Source: an uncultured Flavobacterium sp.
GTDB taxonomy: Bacteria; Bacteroidota; Bacteroidia; Flavobacteriales; Flavobacteriaceae
Reading direction: 5' to 3'
DNA: 64,000 bases
Assembly (NCBI RefSeq): GCF_951805225.1
Contig: NZ_OX638201.1
Coordinates: forward strand, 3,844,001-3,908,000
The notes under the pieces are model-generated. The model saw only the letters and a list, made by a program, of their open reading frames with translations, was not told the DNA's origin and did no database searches. Both the position numbers and the translations under genes were made by a program. Below, piece after piece: positions 1 to 8,053 of the stretch (the stretch's first letter is position 1; each line of letters begins with the position of its first letter).

Positions 1-376
1 CATAAGAATCGACTAAATTATATTTTCCCTGCTCGAGATAATCTATATAATATTGCAGTTTATCTACAACTAATTCGTTATGCGAACGTGATTGCAAAAT
101 AGTTGAAATTCCATTTACCTGATCTGAAATACCTCCCCAATTAAACACCAAACTTGTATTTGAGGTAAAAAACGGATTACTTTCTTCTTTAATAGAAATC
201 ATTGTCTGCATGGAGTAAATTTTCTCTTTGCGAATATTTACTTGGTATGCTATAGTAAAAGCAATTACTAAACTAACCAAAAACCATTTCCAATAACTGG
301 CGATTTTCAACAAAAATCCTTTAAAATCAAAACTCGAATGATTCTCAAAAATGGAAAAATCTTTTATATCTAACAT
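1..376 (-). CDS. Wzc-like polysaccharide chain-length/tyrosine autokinase, N-terminal fragment
   Basis: Partial gene running off the left edge of the window; only about 125 N-terminal residues are present. Translating the minus strand from the ATG at 376 gives a cytoplasmic start (MLDIKDFSIFENHSS), then a hydrophobic segment around residues 33-48 (WFLVSLVIAFTIAYQV) and a periplasmic stretch. This is the layout of the Wzz domain of polysaccharide co-polymerases and Wzc-type tyrosine kinases. It starts 15 nt after the stop of the Wza-like export lipoprotein, the usual Wza-Wzc order, which is the main argument for the call. The kinase part cannot be seen, so a simple Wzz protein remains possible. 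Confidence 0.7.
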   Translation of the reverse strand, partial: MLDIKDFSIFENHSSFDFKGFLLKIASYWKWFLVSLVIAFTIAYQVNIRKEKIYSMQTMISIKEESNPFFTSNTSLVFNWGGISDQVNGISTILQSRSHNELVVDKLQYYIDYLEQGKYNLVDSY

Positions 377-391
377 CTTTTGAATTTAGTT

Positions 392-1186
392 TTAATTTTT
401 GATAATCAAATAAACAGTTGTCGCCAATGATAACAGAGTAATAATAGTACCTATAGATTGTATACCTGTCTGACCTGTTCCCCAAGTTTTTTGTCTCAAT
501 GGTTTTACATAAATATAGTCGTTTGGCTGCAGGTAATAATAAGGTGATTTCATGACATTTACATCCGTAAGATCTAAATTATTCATTTGTACTCCCGTTG
601 GTGTTTGACGAATTACAGTTACCGTTTTTCTATCCCCTACAGTATTGATATCACCAGCATTTGCTATTGCTTCCATAATATTTACATGTTCCTGATATAA
701 TGTCTTTGTTCCAGTACTTCCTACTTCTCCATTAATAGTATATCTAAAACCTGCTAATTTTACCGTAACAAAAATATCTGCTTCATTTTTAAAATAGTCT
801 TCTAGTAGCTTTTTTTCAACTTTAGTCCTAACTTCTTCCAGAGTATATCCAATTACATTGATTTCTCCTAAAATTGGCATCCTGATATTACCATGATCAT
901 CTACGGTAAATCCATCAAAATACAAACCTGATTCTGATTTACTTGTTGCTGAAGTAGCAGACCCTGTTGTACTAAAAATTGAAACTAATTTAGGATCAAT
1001 TGCTTTTATAGTAATACTTAAAACATCATTTACTTGTAATCTGTATGGTTTTACTTGCACTGCAGAAACAGTGTTTTGTTCTTCAGAATTGTTTTTATCT
1101 TGCAGATACACCAAATCTTTTATTGGAATACAAGATGTAAATAGCGTACTGATTAGTAGTAATATAAAAATGGTATTTTTACTCAT
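392..1186 (-). CDS. Polysaccharide export outer-membrane lipoprotein (Wza-like)
   Basis: 264-residue secreted lipoprotein. The N-terminus is a lipoprotein signal ending in the lipobox LFTSC (Cys19). The segment from about residue 45 (YRLQVNDVLSITI) matches the polysaccharide export (Poly_export) fold, followed by a SLBB-like region around residues 145-210 (FTVNGEV-type motif: FRYTINGEVGSTG) and a C-terminal hydrophobic segment (IITLLSLATTVYLII) that could span the outer membrane as in Wza. It would form the exit channel for a capsule or exopolysaccharide. It lies 15 nt upstream of the Wzc-like fragment and has its own -7 promoter element, so it probably starts this part of the operon. Confidence 0.85.
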   Translation of the reverse strand: MSKNTIFILLLISTLFTSCIPIKDLVYLQDKNNSEEQNTVSAVQVKPYRLQVNDVLSITIKAIDPKLVSIFSTTGSATSATSKSESGLYFDGFTVDDHGNIRMPILGEINVIGYTLEEVRTKVEKKLLEDYFKNEADIFVTVKLAGFRYTINGEVGSTGTKTLYQEHVNIMEAIANAGDINTVGDRKTVTVIRQTPTGVQMNNLDLTDVNVMKSPYYYLQPNDYIYVKPLRQKTWGTGQTGIQSIGTIITLLSLATTVYLIIKN

Positions 1187-1201
1187 TATTGGGATTTTAT
1201 C

Positions 1202-1210
1202 GCAAATATA
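1202..1210 (-). promoter_or_regulatory. -7 promoter element for the Wza-like gene
   Basis: Minus-strand TATATTTGC, a full match to the Bacteroidota -7 consensus TAnnTTTG, 15 nt before the ATG at 1186. No clear -33 TTTG is present at 17-23 nt spacing. Confidence 0.6.
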
Positions 1211-1257
1211 GCTTTTACTTTAATCTTCAGGAAATCTATATTTTATTTGGGGTATAT

Positions 1258-1878
1258 TTAGTTGTTTTTGAAAGTTTTTTCAAACGGAACTCTATGCAAA
1301 ATGCTTCGTCCGAGTGTAATTTCGTCTGCATATTCTAATTCATCACCTACAGAAATACCTCTTGCAATTGTAGAAATTATAATTTCCGATTCGGCAATTT
1401 GTTTATAAATGTAAAAATTAGTGGTATCTCCTTCCATAGTTGAACTTAATGCGAAAATAATCTCAACTACTTTTCCTGCTTTTACCTTTTCAACTAAACT
1501 TGAAATATTCAATTGACTAGGACCAACTCCTTCAATTGGAGAAATTTTGCCGCCAAGAACATGATAGATCCCTTTATATTGTCCGGTATTTTCAATAGCC
1601 ATAACATCTCGAATATCTTCGACTACACAAATCGTTTGATGATTTCTTGAAATGTTAGCGCAAATTTCACAAACTTTTGTGTCTGAAATATTATGACAGC
1701 TTTCGCAAAACTTAATATCGGCACGCATATTTAATAGTGCTTGCGACAAAAAACTTGTTTGTTCTTTTGGTTGTTTTAATAAATGAAGAACCAATCGCAA
1801 TGCCGTTCTCTTACCAATACCAGGTAATTGCGACATTTCGTTGACTGCTTTTTCTATTAATTTTGATGAAAATTCCAT
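1258..1878 (-). CDS. recR: Recombination mediator protein RecR
   Basis: 206 residues, normal length for RecR, which acts with RecF/RecO to load RecA at gaps in damaged DNA. Seen in order: an N-terminal helix-hairpin-helix (LPGIGKRTALRLVLHLL), a four-cysteine zinc motif (CESCHNISDTKVCEIC, residues about 58-73) and a Toprim domain (CVVEDIRDVMAIE). Nothing is truncated. The chosen ATG gives the canonical RecR N-terminus. A -7 promoter box ends only 5 nt before this ATG, so the transcript may be nearly leaderless. Confidence 0.96.
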   Translation of the reverse strand: MEFSSKLIEKAVNEMSQLPGIGKRTALRLVLHLLKQPKEQTSFLSQALLNMRADIKFCESCHNISDTKVCEICANISRNHQTICVVEDIRDVMAIENTGQYKGIYHVLGGKISPIEGVGPSQLNISSLVEKVKAGKVVEIIFALSSTMEGDTTNFYIYKQIAESEIIISTIARGISVGDELEYADEITLGRSILHRVPFEKTFKNN

Positions 1879-1883
1879 GACGA

Positions 1884-1891
1884 CAAAAGTA
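1884..1891 (-). promoter_or_regulatory. -7 promoter element abutting the recR start codon
   Basis: Minus-strand TACTTTTG (TAnnTTTG) ends 5 nt before the recR ATG. With a transcription start about 5-9 nt after the box, the mRNA would begin at or very near the start codon. Confidence 0.5.
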
Positions 1892-1912
1892 ATATTTTTA
1901 ATGGTTCTTTTT

Positions 1913-1993
1913 TAGCCCCGATAGAAGTGGAAATCCTTTTTATTTTTTCTTTAAAAACAAAAAGATTGGAACGAATAGCGGGATTAGCTCCTA
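1913..1993 (-). repeat. Dispersed 3'-end element, copy A
   Basis: Plus-strand ends are TAGCCCCGATAGAAGTGGAA at 1913 and AGCGGGATTAGCTCCTA at 1977-1993. The same ends, with four or five substitutions, bound the element at 61001-61143. The centre (AT-rich here) differs. Read on the minus strand it begins 6 nt after the stop of the CoA-binding protein gene (TAGGAGCTAATCC...) and ends ...GGGGCTA before the recR promoter. It does not code for protein. I recall similar sequences as common intergenic repeats in Flavobacterium genomes. Confidence 0.7.
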
Positions 1994-1999
1994 AAAAAA

Positions 2000-2368
2000 T
2001 TAATATTGATTTGTTGCCAATAAAACCAATGTACATGCAACTTCGGCTTTAATATTATTAAGTTCTAATAATTGATAAAATTCCGGATTTTCTGTTCCAG
2101 GATTAAAGACAACCCTTTTTGGCTGAGCTTCGATAATGTAATTATAATAATCACGTTGGCGTGCAGGATTCAAATACAAGGTAACAGTGTCTATATTTTT
2201 TACAGGAATCGCTTTAGTATGAATTTTAACACCGGCAACTTCACCTGTGTTTTGACCAATTGCTAAAACAGTATGTCCTTTTTCAACTAACATATTTACA
2301 GCTCTAAAAGCATAACGATCTGGTTTTGTGGTAGCTCCCAGAACTAAAGTTTTTTTATTTTTCATCAT
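2000..2368 (-). CDS. CoA-binding domain protein (YccU-like)
   Basis: About 122 residues forming a single Rossmann-type CoA-binding domain: KKTLVLGATTKPDRYAFRAV at the N-terminus holds the nucleotide-binding turn, followed by HTVLAIGQNTGEVAGV and a C-terminal VVFNPGTENPEFYQLL. Proteins of this family are small and cytoplasmic with no settled reaction. The reading frame extends upstream to a TTG at 2395, but the first ATGs are at 2368 and 2365, and a TAnnTTTG promoter box at 2383-2390 lies inside the extension, so I start at 2368. Downstream it abuts the repeat element at 1913. Confidence 0.85.
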   Translation of the reverse strand: MMKNKKTLVLGATTKPDRYAFRAVNMLVEKGHTVLAIGQNTGEVAGVKIHTKAIPVKNIDTVTLYLNPARQRDYYNYIIEAQPKRVVFNPGTENPEFYQLLELNNIKAEVACTLVLLATNQY

Positions 2369-2516
2369 TTTTAAATATTCTACAAAAGTAATCAAAAAGA
2401 ACGAGCTTAGTTTATGTTATTGATTTAGAAATAACAACAATAAAGACAATATCCTAACAAGTATTTGCCTTCAGATATCAAAAAATGACTATTTTTACTT
2501 CACTAACCAAAACAAT

Positions 2517-3146
2517 ATGGATTTATTCATTTATTTATTTGCCGCTCTTTTTTCAGTTTTAAACCCAATCGGAACGGTTCCTATTTTCGTTGGACTAACC
2601 CAACACGATTCTCAAGCCGAACGTTCTCGCATTTCGCTTTGGACTGCTATAAACGTTTTTATAATCTTGATAGTTTCGTTTTTTATTGGCCAATATGTTT
2701 TAACTTTTTTTGGAATAAGTATTGACGCACTTAGAATTGCGGGTGGAATTGTGATTGTAAATTCGGGATTTTCACTTCTTTCCGGAAAAATCAATAAAAA
2801 ACGAGGAATCAATAAAAAAGTTGAAACTGACGCGCAACAACGAAATGACATTGCATTAACACCGCTAGCAATACCAATGTTAGCCGGACCTGGATCAATT
2901 TCTTTATTGATTGCTTTTTATCAGGAACATCATGGGATGGAAGAAATCATTATTTCATGTTTAGCAATTCTGGCAATTGCTCTTGCTATTTTTGCAATAC
3001 TAAAAAGCGCTCACTATTTAGCAAGAATACTTGGTGCTTCTGGAATTGTAGCAATATCGAGAATTGTTGGCTTTATTGTAATCTCTATCGGAATTCAATA
3101 TATCGTAAGTTCTATCATTAACATCGTTAAAGGGAATTTGATGTAA
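2517..3146 (+). CDS. MarC family integral membrane protein
   Basis: 209 residues, about six hydrophobic membrane segments (LFIYLFAALFSVLNPIG, IFIILIVSFFIGQYVL, ALRIAGGIVIVNSGFSLL and others). The N-terminal NPIGTVPIFVGLT and the central LTPLAIPMLAGPGSI are typical of the MarC/UPF0056 family. The family's transported substrate, if any, is not known, and the old link to multiple antibiotic resistance has not held up. The gene stands alone on the plus strand, divergent from the CoA-binding protein gene and convergent with ctlX, sharing a bidirectional terminator. Confidence 0.92.
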   Translation: MDLFIYLFAALFSVLNPIGTVPIFVGLTQHDSQAERSRISLWTAINVFIILIVSFFIGQYVLTFFGISIDALRIAGGIVIVNSGFSLLSGKINKKRGINKKVETDAQQRNDIALTPLAIPMLAGPGSISLLIAFYQEHHGMEEIIISCLAILAIALAIFAILKSAHYLARILGASGIVAISRIVGFIVISIGIQYIVSSIINIVKGNLM

Positions 3147-3171
3147 ATTATCTTTCAACTTATATAAAAAC

Positions 3172-3207
3172 AAAAAGGGATAAAACTTAGCGTTCTATCC
3201 CTTTTTT
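3172..3207. terminator. Bidirectional rho-independent terminator
   Basis: Stem AAAAAGGGATA (3172-3182) pairs with TATCCCTTTTT (3196-3206), 11 bp with a 13-nt loop, and T-runs on both strands. It lies between the convergent MarC gene (+) and ctlX (-) and can serve both. Confidence 0.85.
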
Positions 3208-3223
3208 ATATATTTAAAATAAT

Positions 3224-4159
3224 CTAGTTTTTTGGCAAAAACACTTCAGCCATCATACATCTTGCACTTCCTCCACCACAAGCTTCTATGGTATCTAAGC
3301 TTGAACTTAAAATTTCAGCATGATTTTCTAATTGTGAAATTTGTTTCGGAGTTAAACTCTGATGCGCTGATGCACTCATCACAATATATTTTTTATCATT
3401 AGTTCCTCGAACTTCTAACATATTACCGGCAAAATTATTCACCTGAGCTTCTGTAATTAAAATAACTTCTTTCTTATCAGCTTTTAGGTTTTCAAGAACC
3501 ATTTTACGTTCTTTTTTATCATCAATACAATCAGCACAGATAACAGCAAAAGTTTCACCTAAACACATCATAACATTTGTATGATAAATTAGTTTACGTT
3601 CGCCATCAACAGTTTGAAAAGCTTCGAAGATTACTGGAGCATAATCAAAATCTTCGCAGAATTCAATAAACAATTCTTCATCGGCACGAGGCGACAATGC
3701 GCAATAAGCTTTTGCATTCGCACGATCTAAAAGTAAACTTCCGGTTCCTTCCAGAAAAAAACCATCTTCTTCTGCAGATGTATAATCCATTATGTTATTA
3801 ATCACAAAACCTTTATCTTCAAGAGTGTCTAAAATATCTTCACGACGTTCCTGACGACGATTCTCAGCAAACATTGGATATAATGCCACATCACCATTTT
3901 CATGGAAAGAAACCCAGTTATTTGGAAAAATACTATCAGGAGTATCCGTCTCCAAATTATCTTCAATTACCGTAACATCAACTCCTACGGCTCTAAGTTT
4001 CTCAACAAAGGTATCGAATTCTTGTTGTGCTTTAGCATTTACTGTACTTGGCAAAAGTCCGTCTAATACTTTTTGGTAATAATTATTTACAGCAGTTTGT
4101 TCATTCATTCTGAAAGCAACTGGCCGAATCATTACGATTGCATTGGTTGTTTGTTTCAT
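3224..4159 (-). CDS. ctlX: Citrulline hydrolase-like protein CtlX (guanidino-modifying superfamily)
   Basis: 311 residues. It shows the active-site landmarks of the arginine deiminase/DDAH fold: FPNNW (78-82), an acidic FLEGTGS (Glu137), YHTNV (His193) and a C-terminal catalytic cysteine in CGGGSARCMMAE (Cys301). The family named CtlX is known for hydrolysing citrulline to ornithine; that this copy does so is inferred from overall resemblance. It follows another superfamily member (4246-5160) in the same orientation, 86 bp apart, so a two-step arginine to citrulline to ornithine route is plausible. A perfect 23-bp inverted repeat fills the gap, and the terminator at 3172 closes the unit. Confidence 0.8.
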   Translation of the reverse strand: MKQTTNAIVMIRPVAFRMNEQTAVNNYYQKVLDGLLPSTVNAKAQQEFDTFVEKLRAVGVDVTVIEDNLETDTPDSIFPNNWVSFHENGDVALYPMFAENRRQERREDILDTLEDKGFVINNIMDYTSAEEDGFFLEGTGSLLLDRANAKAYCALSPRADEELFIEFCEDFDYAPVIFEAFQTVDGERKLIYHTNVMMCLGETFAVICADCIDDKKERKMVLENLKADKKEVILITEAQVNNFAGNMLEVRGTNDKKYIVMSASAHQSLTPKQISQLENHAEILSSSLDTIEACGGGSARCMMAEVFLPKN

Positions 4160-4175
4160 GTCTTATATTTATTAT

Positions 4176-4241
4176 TTTGTTTCAGGTTTTAAGTTTCAAG
4201 TTCCACGTTGCTGTAACCTGAAACTTAAAACCTGAAACAAA
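4176..4241. repeat. Perfect 23-bp inverted repeat (TTTCAGG family)
   Basis: Left arm 4176-4198 begins TTTGTTTCAGGTTTTAAG; right arm 4219-4241 is its exact reverse complement; loop 20 nt. It fills almost the whole gap between ctlX and the upstream arginine-deiminase-like gene. A related copy lies at 59579-59654. Confidence 0.85.
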
Positions 4242-4245
4242 GTAT

Positions 4246-5160
4246 TTAGTCTCTAATTAATGGTAAAGTTGAACATCTCAACAATCCTTCTTGTTTTGCA
4301 ATTTCCGCATAAGGAATTTCTTCAACTGTAAATCCGTTTGCACGAAGCCAATTGTTTAGTCGAGTAAAGTTTTTTTCTGAAACGACTACATTTTCATCAA
4401 TCGAAAATACGTTTGAAAACATATTATACATTTCATTTCTCTCAATGTGAAATAAATTCTCTATTCCAAAAAGATTAACTAAATACAAATAATCAGCTTC
4501 TTCACGGAAACCTCTTTTATAAATAATTCCTTTATCTTTTCCAACAGGCTGAAAACAACAATCTAAGTGCAATGCATTGTCACGAGCTTCTAGTTTAGAT
4601 TTTACTAAATCAAATTCTTTGACAATTTTATTGGGAAACAATTCTTTAATATAATTTACACCGTGCATGTTTGTTCGTGCCGTGATATAATCTTTATAAT
4701 CACTTCCTTTATAAGTTCCAATAAAGATATGATCATTCCAAAGCATAACATCTCCGCCTTCAATATGAACTTCTTCTGGTGGACGAACCACTTTTAGAGG
4801 ATCCATTTGATCAATTACATATTGAATTGCATCTAACTCACGCTCTCTGTCAGGTAAAATATTAGATTTTACAAAAGTATCATCAATTACAAAACCAATA
4901 TCTCTTGCAAAAATCTGATTGTAATTTTCAATCATTTCCGGACGATAAACAGTTACATCATATTTTTTAAAAACAGTATTAAAAGCTTCCATTTCAACAA
5001 CCATATCTTCTTCGATTGGATAGGTTCCTGCTTTAATATGTTCCAATGATTTAGGATCATAAGCCTCATCTACAGATGGAGTTGGCCCATTATGAACAGC
5101 TGAACCCAAAACTACAGCCCGTAATCTTGACGTTTCGTTCTTTATATTTAATTGCAACAT
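4246..5160 (-). CDS. Arginine deiminase/DDAH-like amidinotransferase-fold hydrolase
   Basis: 304 residues. Superfamily landmarks visible: ARD (86-88) for substrate binding, EGGD (134-137), HLD (198-200) and a cysteine close to the C-terminus in LLRCSTLPL (Cys296). These fit a Cys-His-Glu/Asp guanidine hydrolase. Known activities in the family are deimination of arginine and hydrolysis of dimethylarginine; sequence alone does not separate them here. The neighbouring CtlX-like gene, which would consume citrulline, favours an arginine- or methylarginine-to-citrulline step. It has its own promoter at 5179, immediately after the gltA terminator. Confidence 0.8.
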   Translation of the reverse strand: MLQLNIKNETSRLRAVVLGSAVHNGPTPSVDEAYDPKSLEHIKAGTYPIEEDMVVEMEAFNTVFKKYDVTVYRPEMIENYNQIFARDIGFVIDDTFVKSNILPDRERELDAIQYVIDQMDPLKVVRPPEEVHIEGGDVMLWNDHIFIGTYKGSDYKDYITARTNMHGVNYIKELFPNKIVKEFDLVKSKLEARDNALHLDCCFQPVGKDKGIIYKRGFREEADYLYLVNLFGIENLFHIERNEMYNMFSNVFSIDENVVVSEKNFTRLNNWLRANGFTVEEIPYAEIAKQEGLLRCSTLPLIRD

Positions 5161-5178
5161 AACTTTATTATATTTTGG

Positions 5179-5187
5179 GCAAAGATA
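5179..5187 (-). promoter_or_regulatory. -7 promoter element for the arginine-deiminase-like gene
   Basis: Minus-strand TATCTTTGC, full match to TAnnTTTG, 18 nt before the ATG at 5160. The gltA terminator stem lies directly upstream, so the -33 region overlaps it and shows no TTTG. Confidence 0.6.
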
Positions 5188-5217
5188 AAAAAAAGCTTCA
5201 CAGTTAAGTGAAGCTTT
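5187..5217 (-). terminator. Terminator after gltA
   Basis: 10-bp perfect stem AAAGCTTCAC (5192-5201) with GTGAAGCTTT (5208-5217), 6-nt loop, followed on the minus strand by eight T. It starts 9 nt after the gltA stop. Confidence 0.85.
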
Positions 5218-5226
5218 AAAATGATT

Positions 5227-6504
5227 TTATTTGTTCGACTTAAAGTCTCTCAAGGGATGTCCTGTATAGATTTGTCTTGGTCTACCAATTGGCTCTTTGT
5301 TTTCACGCATTTCTTTCCATTGCGCGATCCAACCTGGTAATCTTCCAATAGCAAACATTACAGTAAACATATCTGTTGGAATTCCAAGTGCTCTGTAGAT
5401 AATACCAGAGTAAAAATCAACATTTGGATATAAGTTTCTTGATTTGAAGTACTCGTCTTCTAATGCAGCTGATTCTAATTTTTTAGCAATTTCCAAAATA
5501 GGATCATCAACACCTAAAGTTTCTAATACTTCTTTAGCCGCTTTTTTGATGATTCTTGCTCTTGGATCAAAGTTTTTATATACTCTGTGACCGAATCCCA
5601 TTAAACGGAAAGGATCATTTTTATCTTTTGCTTTCGCTAAAAATTTATCAGTATCTCCACCATCTTTATTTATTTCTTCAAGCATTTCAAGTACTGCTTG
5701 ATTTGCACCTCCGTGAAGTGGTCCCCAAAGAGCAGAAACTCCTGCAGAAATTGAAGCAAATAAACCAGCATGAGATGAACCAACCATTCTTACAGTAGAT
5801 GTAGAACAGTTTTGCTCGTGATCTGCGTGAAGAATAAACAATTTATCTAATGCATCAACAATAATTGGATTTGCTGAATAAGGTCCTGTAGGCAATTTAA
5901 ACATTAATTGCATAAAGTTCTCTACATACCCTTGTGTATTGTCATAATAGTTCAATGGATAACCCATAGATTTTCTATAAGTCCAAGTTGCAATTACAAG
6001 AAATTTACCCATTGTTTTACAAATGGCTTCATACATTTCTTTTTCATTTTCAACATTAACTGCTTTTGGATTAAATGCAGTCAAAGCACTTGTTAAAGCA
6101 GATAAAACACCCATTGGATGTGCTGTCTTTGGAAAACCGTCAATGATATTTTTCATTTCTTCGTTTACCAAAGTATGTTTTTTAATACCATTCTCAAACT
6201 GCTCTAATTCCTGAGCTGTTGGCAATTCACCAAAAATCAAAAGATAAGACACTTCTAAGAAGTTTGCTTTTTCAGCTAAATCTTCAATTGAATATCCTCT
6301 GTAACGTAAAATTCCTAATTCTCCGTCTAAGAAGGTGATTTCACTTTTACAAGATCCAGAATTCTTATATCCCGGGTCAATTGTAATAAAACCAGTTAAA
6401 TCACGTAATTTGTTAATATCGATAGCTGATTCATTTTCGCTTCCTGTGATTACCGGAAGTTCAATTTTTTGACCATCTACTTCTAATGTAGCTATTTTTG
6501 ACAT
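5227..6504 (-). CDS. gltA: Citrate synthase
   Basis: 425 residues, full length for the hexameric (type II) bacterial enzyme. It condenses oxaloacetate with acetyl-CoA at entry to the TCA cycle. Active-site motifs are intact: LHADHEQN, WGPLHGGANQAV, MGFGHRVYKNFDPRA and NVDFYSG with the catalytic aspartate. The N-terminal beta-rich domain typical of this type (IELPVITGSE ... IDPGYKNSGSCKSEITFLDG) is present. The gene has its own -7 element at 6542 and a terminator at 5187, so it is probably transcribed separately from eno. Confidence 0.97.
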   Translation of the reverse strand: MSKIATLEVDGQKIELPVITGSENESAIDINKLRDLTGFITIDPGYKNSGSCKSEITFLDGELGILRYRGYSIEDLAEKANFLEVSYLLIFGELPTAQELEQFENGIKKHTLVNEEMKNIIDGFPKTAHPMGVLSALTSALTAFNPKAVNVENEKEMYEAICKTMGKFLVIATWTYRKSMGYPLNYYDNTQGYVENFMQLMFKLPTGPYSANPIIVDALDKLFILHADHEQNCSTSTVRMVGSSHAGLFASISAGVSALWGPLHGGANQAVLEMLEEINKDGGDTDKFLAKAKDKNDPFRLMGFGHRVYKNFDPRARIIKKAAKEVLETLGVDDPILEIAKKLESAALEDEYFKSRNLYPNVDFYSGIIYRALGIPTDMFTVMFAIGRLPGWIAQWKEMRENKEPIGRPRQIYTGHPLRDFKSNK

Positions 6505-6541
6505 AATATATCGGAAATAATTCTTTAAAATAATAATTTAT

Positions 6542-6549
6542 CAAATCTA
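6542..6549 (-). promoter_or_regulatory. -7 promoter element for gltA
   Basis: Minus-strand TAGATTTG fits TAnnTTTG and lies 37 nt before the gltA ATG, just downstream of the eno terminator. No clear -33 element. Confidence 0.45.
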
Positions 6550-6603
6550 AGGAATTTAAGACTAATTAAAAAAAGAATACTGCTATGAATTTGTTAAAAC
6601 TCC

Positions 6604-6637
6604 AAAAAAAAACCACCCATTAAGAAATGGATGGTTT
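6604..6637 (-). terminator. Terminator after eno
   Basis: 12-bp stem (6610-6621 with 6626-6637), AAACCACCCATT against AATGGATGGTTT. The single mismatch becomes a G-U pair only in minus-strand RNA. It is followed on that strand by a long T-run, so it acts in the eno direction. Confidence 0.85.
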
Positions 6638-6659
6638 AAATCTATATATAACCTTACAA

Positions 6660-7952
6660 TTATTTAATCTTGAAAGCGTTTAATCCAGGGAAATAAGCAG
6701 TACTTCCTAATTCTTCTTCAATTCTTAATAATTGATTGTATTTTGCCATACGATCTGAACGAGAAGCAGAACCTGTCTTAATTTGACCACAGTTTAAAGC
6801 TACAGCTAAATCAGCAATAGTATTATCTTCTGTTTCTCCAGAACGGTGAGACATAACTGAAGTATATCCTGCATTTTTAGCCATGTTTACAGCTGCAATA
6901 GTCTCAGTTAAAGTACCGATTTGGTTTACTTTTACTAAAATTGAATTTGCAATTCCTTTCTCAATTCCAGTTGATAGACGCTCAACATTAGTAACAAATA
7001 AATCATCACCTACTAATTGAACTTTATGTCCAATTTTTTCAGTCAAATATTTCCATCCATTCCAGTCATCTTCGTACATACCATCTTCGATAGAAATAAT
7101 TGGATATTTAGCAGCAAGTTCAGCTAAATAATCTGCTTGTTCTTCAGAAGTTCTGATTTTTCCAGTTTCTCCTTCAAATTTAGTATAATCGTATTTACCG
7201 TTTACATAAAATTCAGAAGCAGCACAGTCTAGAGCAATCATGATTTCATCACCGAAAGTATATCCAGCTTTTTCAACTGCAAGTTTAATAGTATCTAAAG
7301 CATCTTCAGTACCACCTGCTAAGTTTGGAGCAAATCCACCTTCGTCACCAACAGCAGTACTTAAACCTCTGTCATGTAATACTTTTTTCAAACTGTGAAA
7401 AATCTCAGTTCCCATTTGCATAGCATGTGTAAATGAAGTTGCCTTTACAGGGAAAATCATAAACTCTTGAAAAGCAATCGGTGCATCAGAGTGAGAACCA
7501 CCATTGATGATATTCATCATTGGAACAGGCAATGTGTTTGCAGAAACTCCACCAACATATCTGTATAATGGTAATCCAAGTTCGTTTGCAGCAGCTTTTG
7601 CAGCAGCCAAAGAAACTCCTAAAATAGCATTAGCTCCTAATTTAGATTTATTTGGTGTTCCGTCTAAATCAATCATTAATTGATCAATTGTGTTTTGTTC
7701 GAAAACAGAAGTTCCAACTAATTCTTCAGCAATAACAGTATTTACATTATTCACTGCATTCAAAACTCCTTTTCCTAAGAAAGCTTTTCCTCCGTCACGT
7801 AATTCAACAGCCTCATGTTCTCCAGTTGAAGCTCCAGATGGAACTGCAGCTCTTCCTAAAACTCCATTTTCAGTTACTACATCAACCTCAATAGTAGGAT
7901 TACCTCTAGAATCAAAAATTTGTCTTGCGTGAACTTTAATTATAATACTCAT
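6660..7952 (-). CDS. eno: Enolase (phosphopyruvate hydratase)
   Basis: 430 residues, full length. Converts 2-phosphoglycerate to phosphoenolpyruvate in glycolysis; cytoplasmic and Mg-dependent. Signatures seen: N-terminal ARQIFDSRGNPTIEVDV, the ASTGEHEAVELRDG loop, SIEDGMYEDDWNGW with metal-binding acidic residues, ILVKVNQIGTLTET and SHRSGETEDNTIADLAV. Start chosen at the first ATG, which gives MSIIIKVHARQI. The 101-bp gap to carA is AT-rich, and I could not identify a clear promoter in it. A terminator follows at 6604. Confidence 0.98.
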   Translation of the reverse strand: MSIIIKVHARQIFDSRGNPTIEVDVVTENGVLGRAAVPSGASTGEHEAVELRDGGKAFLGKGVLNAVNNVNTVIAEELVGTSVFEQNTIDQLMIDLDGTPNKSKLGANAILGVSLAAAKAAANELGLPLYRYVGGVSANTLPVPMMNIINGGSHSDAPIAFQEFMIFPVKATSFTHAMQMGTEIFHSLKKVLHDRGLSTAVGDEGGFAPNLAGGTEDALDTIKLAVEKAGYTFGDEIMIALDCAASEFYVNGKYDYTKFEGETGKIRTSEEQADYLAELAAKYPIISIEDGMYEDDWNGWKYLTEKIGHKVQLVGDDLFVTNVERLSTGIEKGIANSILVKVNQIGTLTETIAAVNMAKNAGYTSVMSHRSGETEDNTIADLAVALNCGQIKTGSASRSDRMAKYNQLLRIEEELGSTAYFPGLNAFKIK

Positions 7953-8053
7953 TATTTTTGTTTTTTATTAATAAATTATATTTTTTTTTCGAAATTATAA
8001 AATTATTTAATAGTAAAAACGTATTATCACTATTAAACACCTTTATTTATTAA

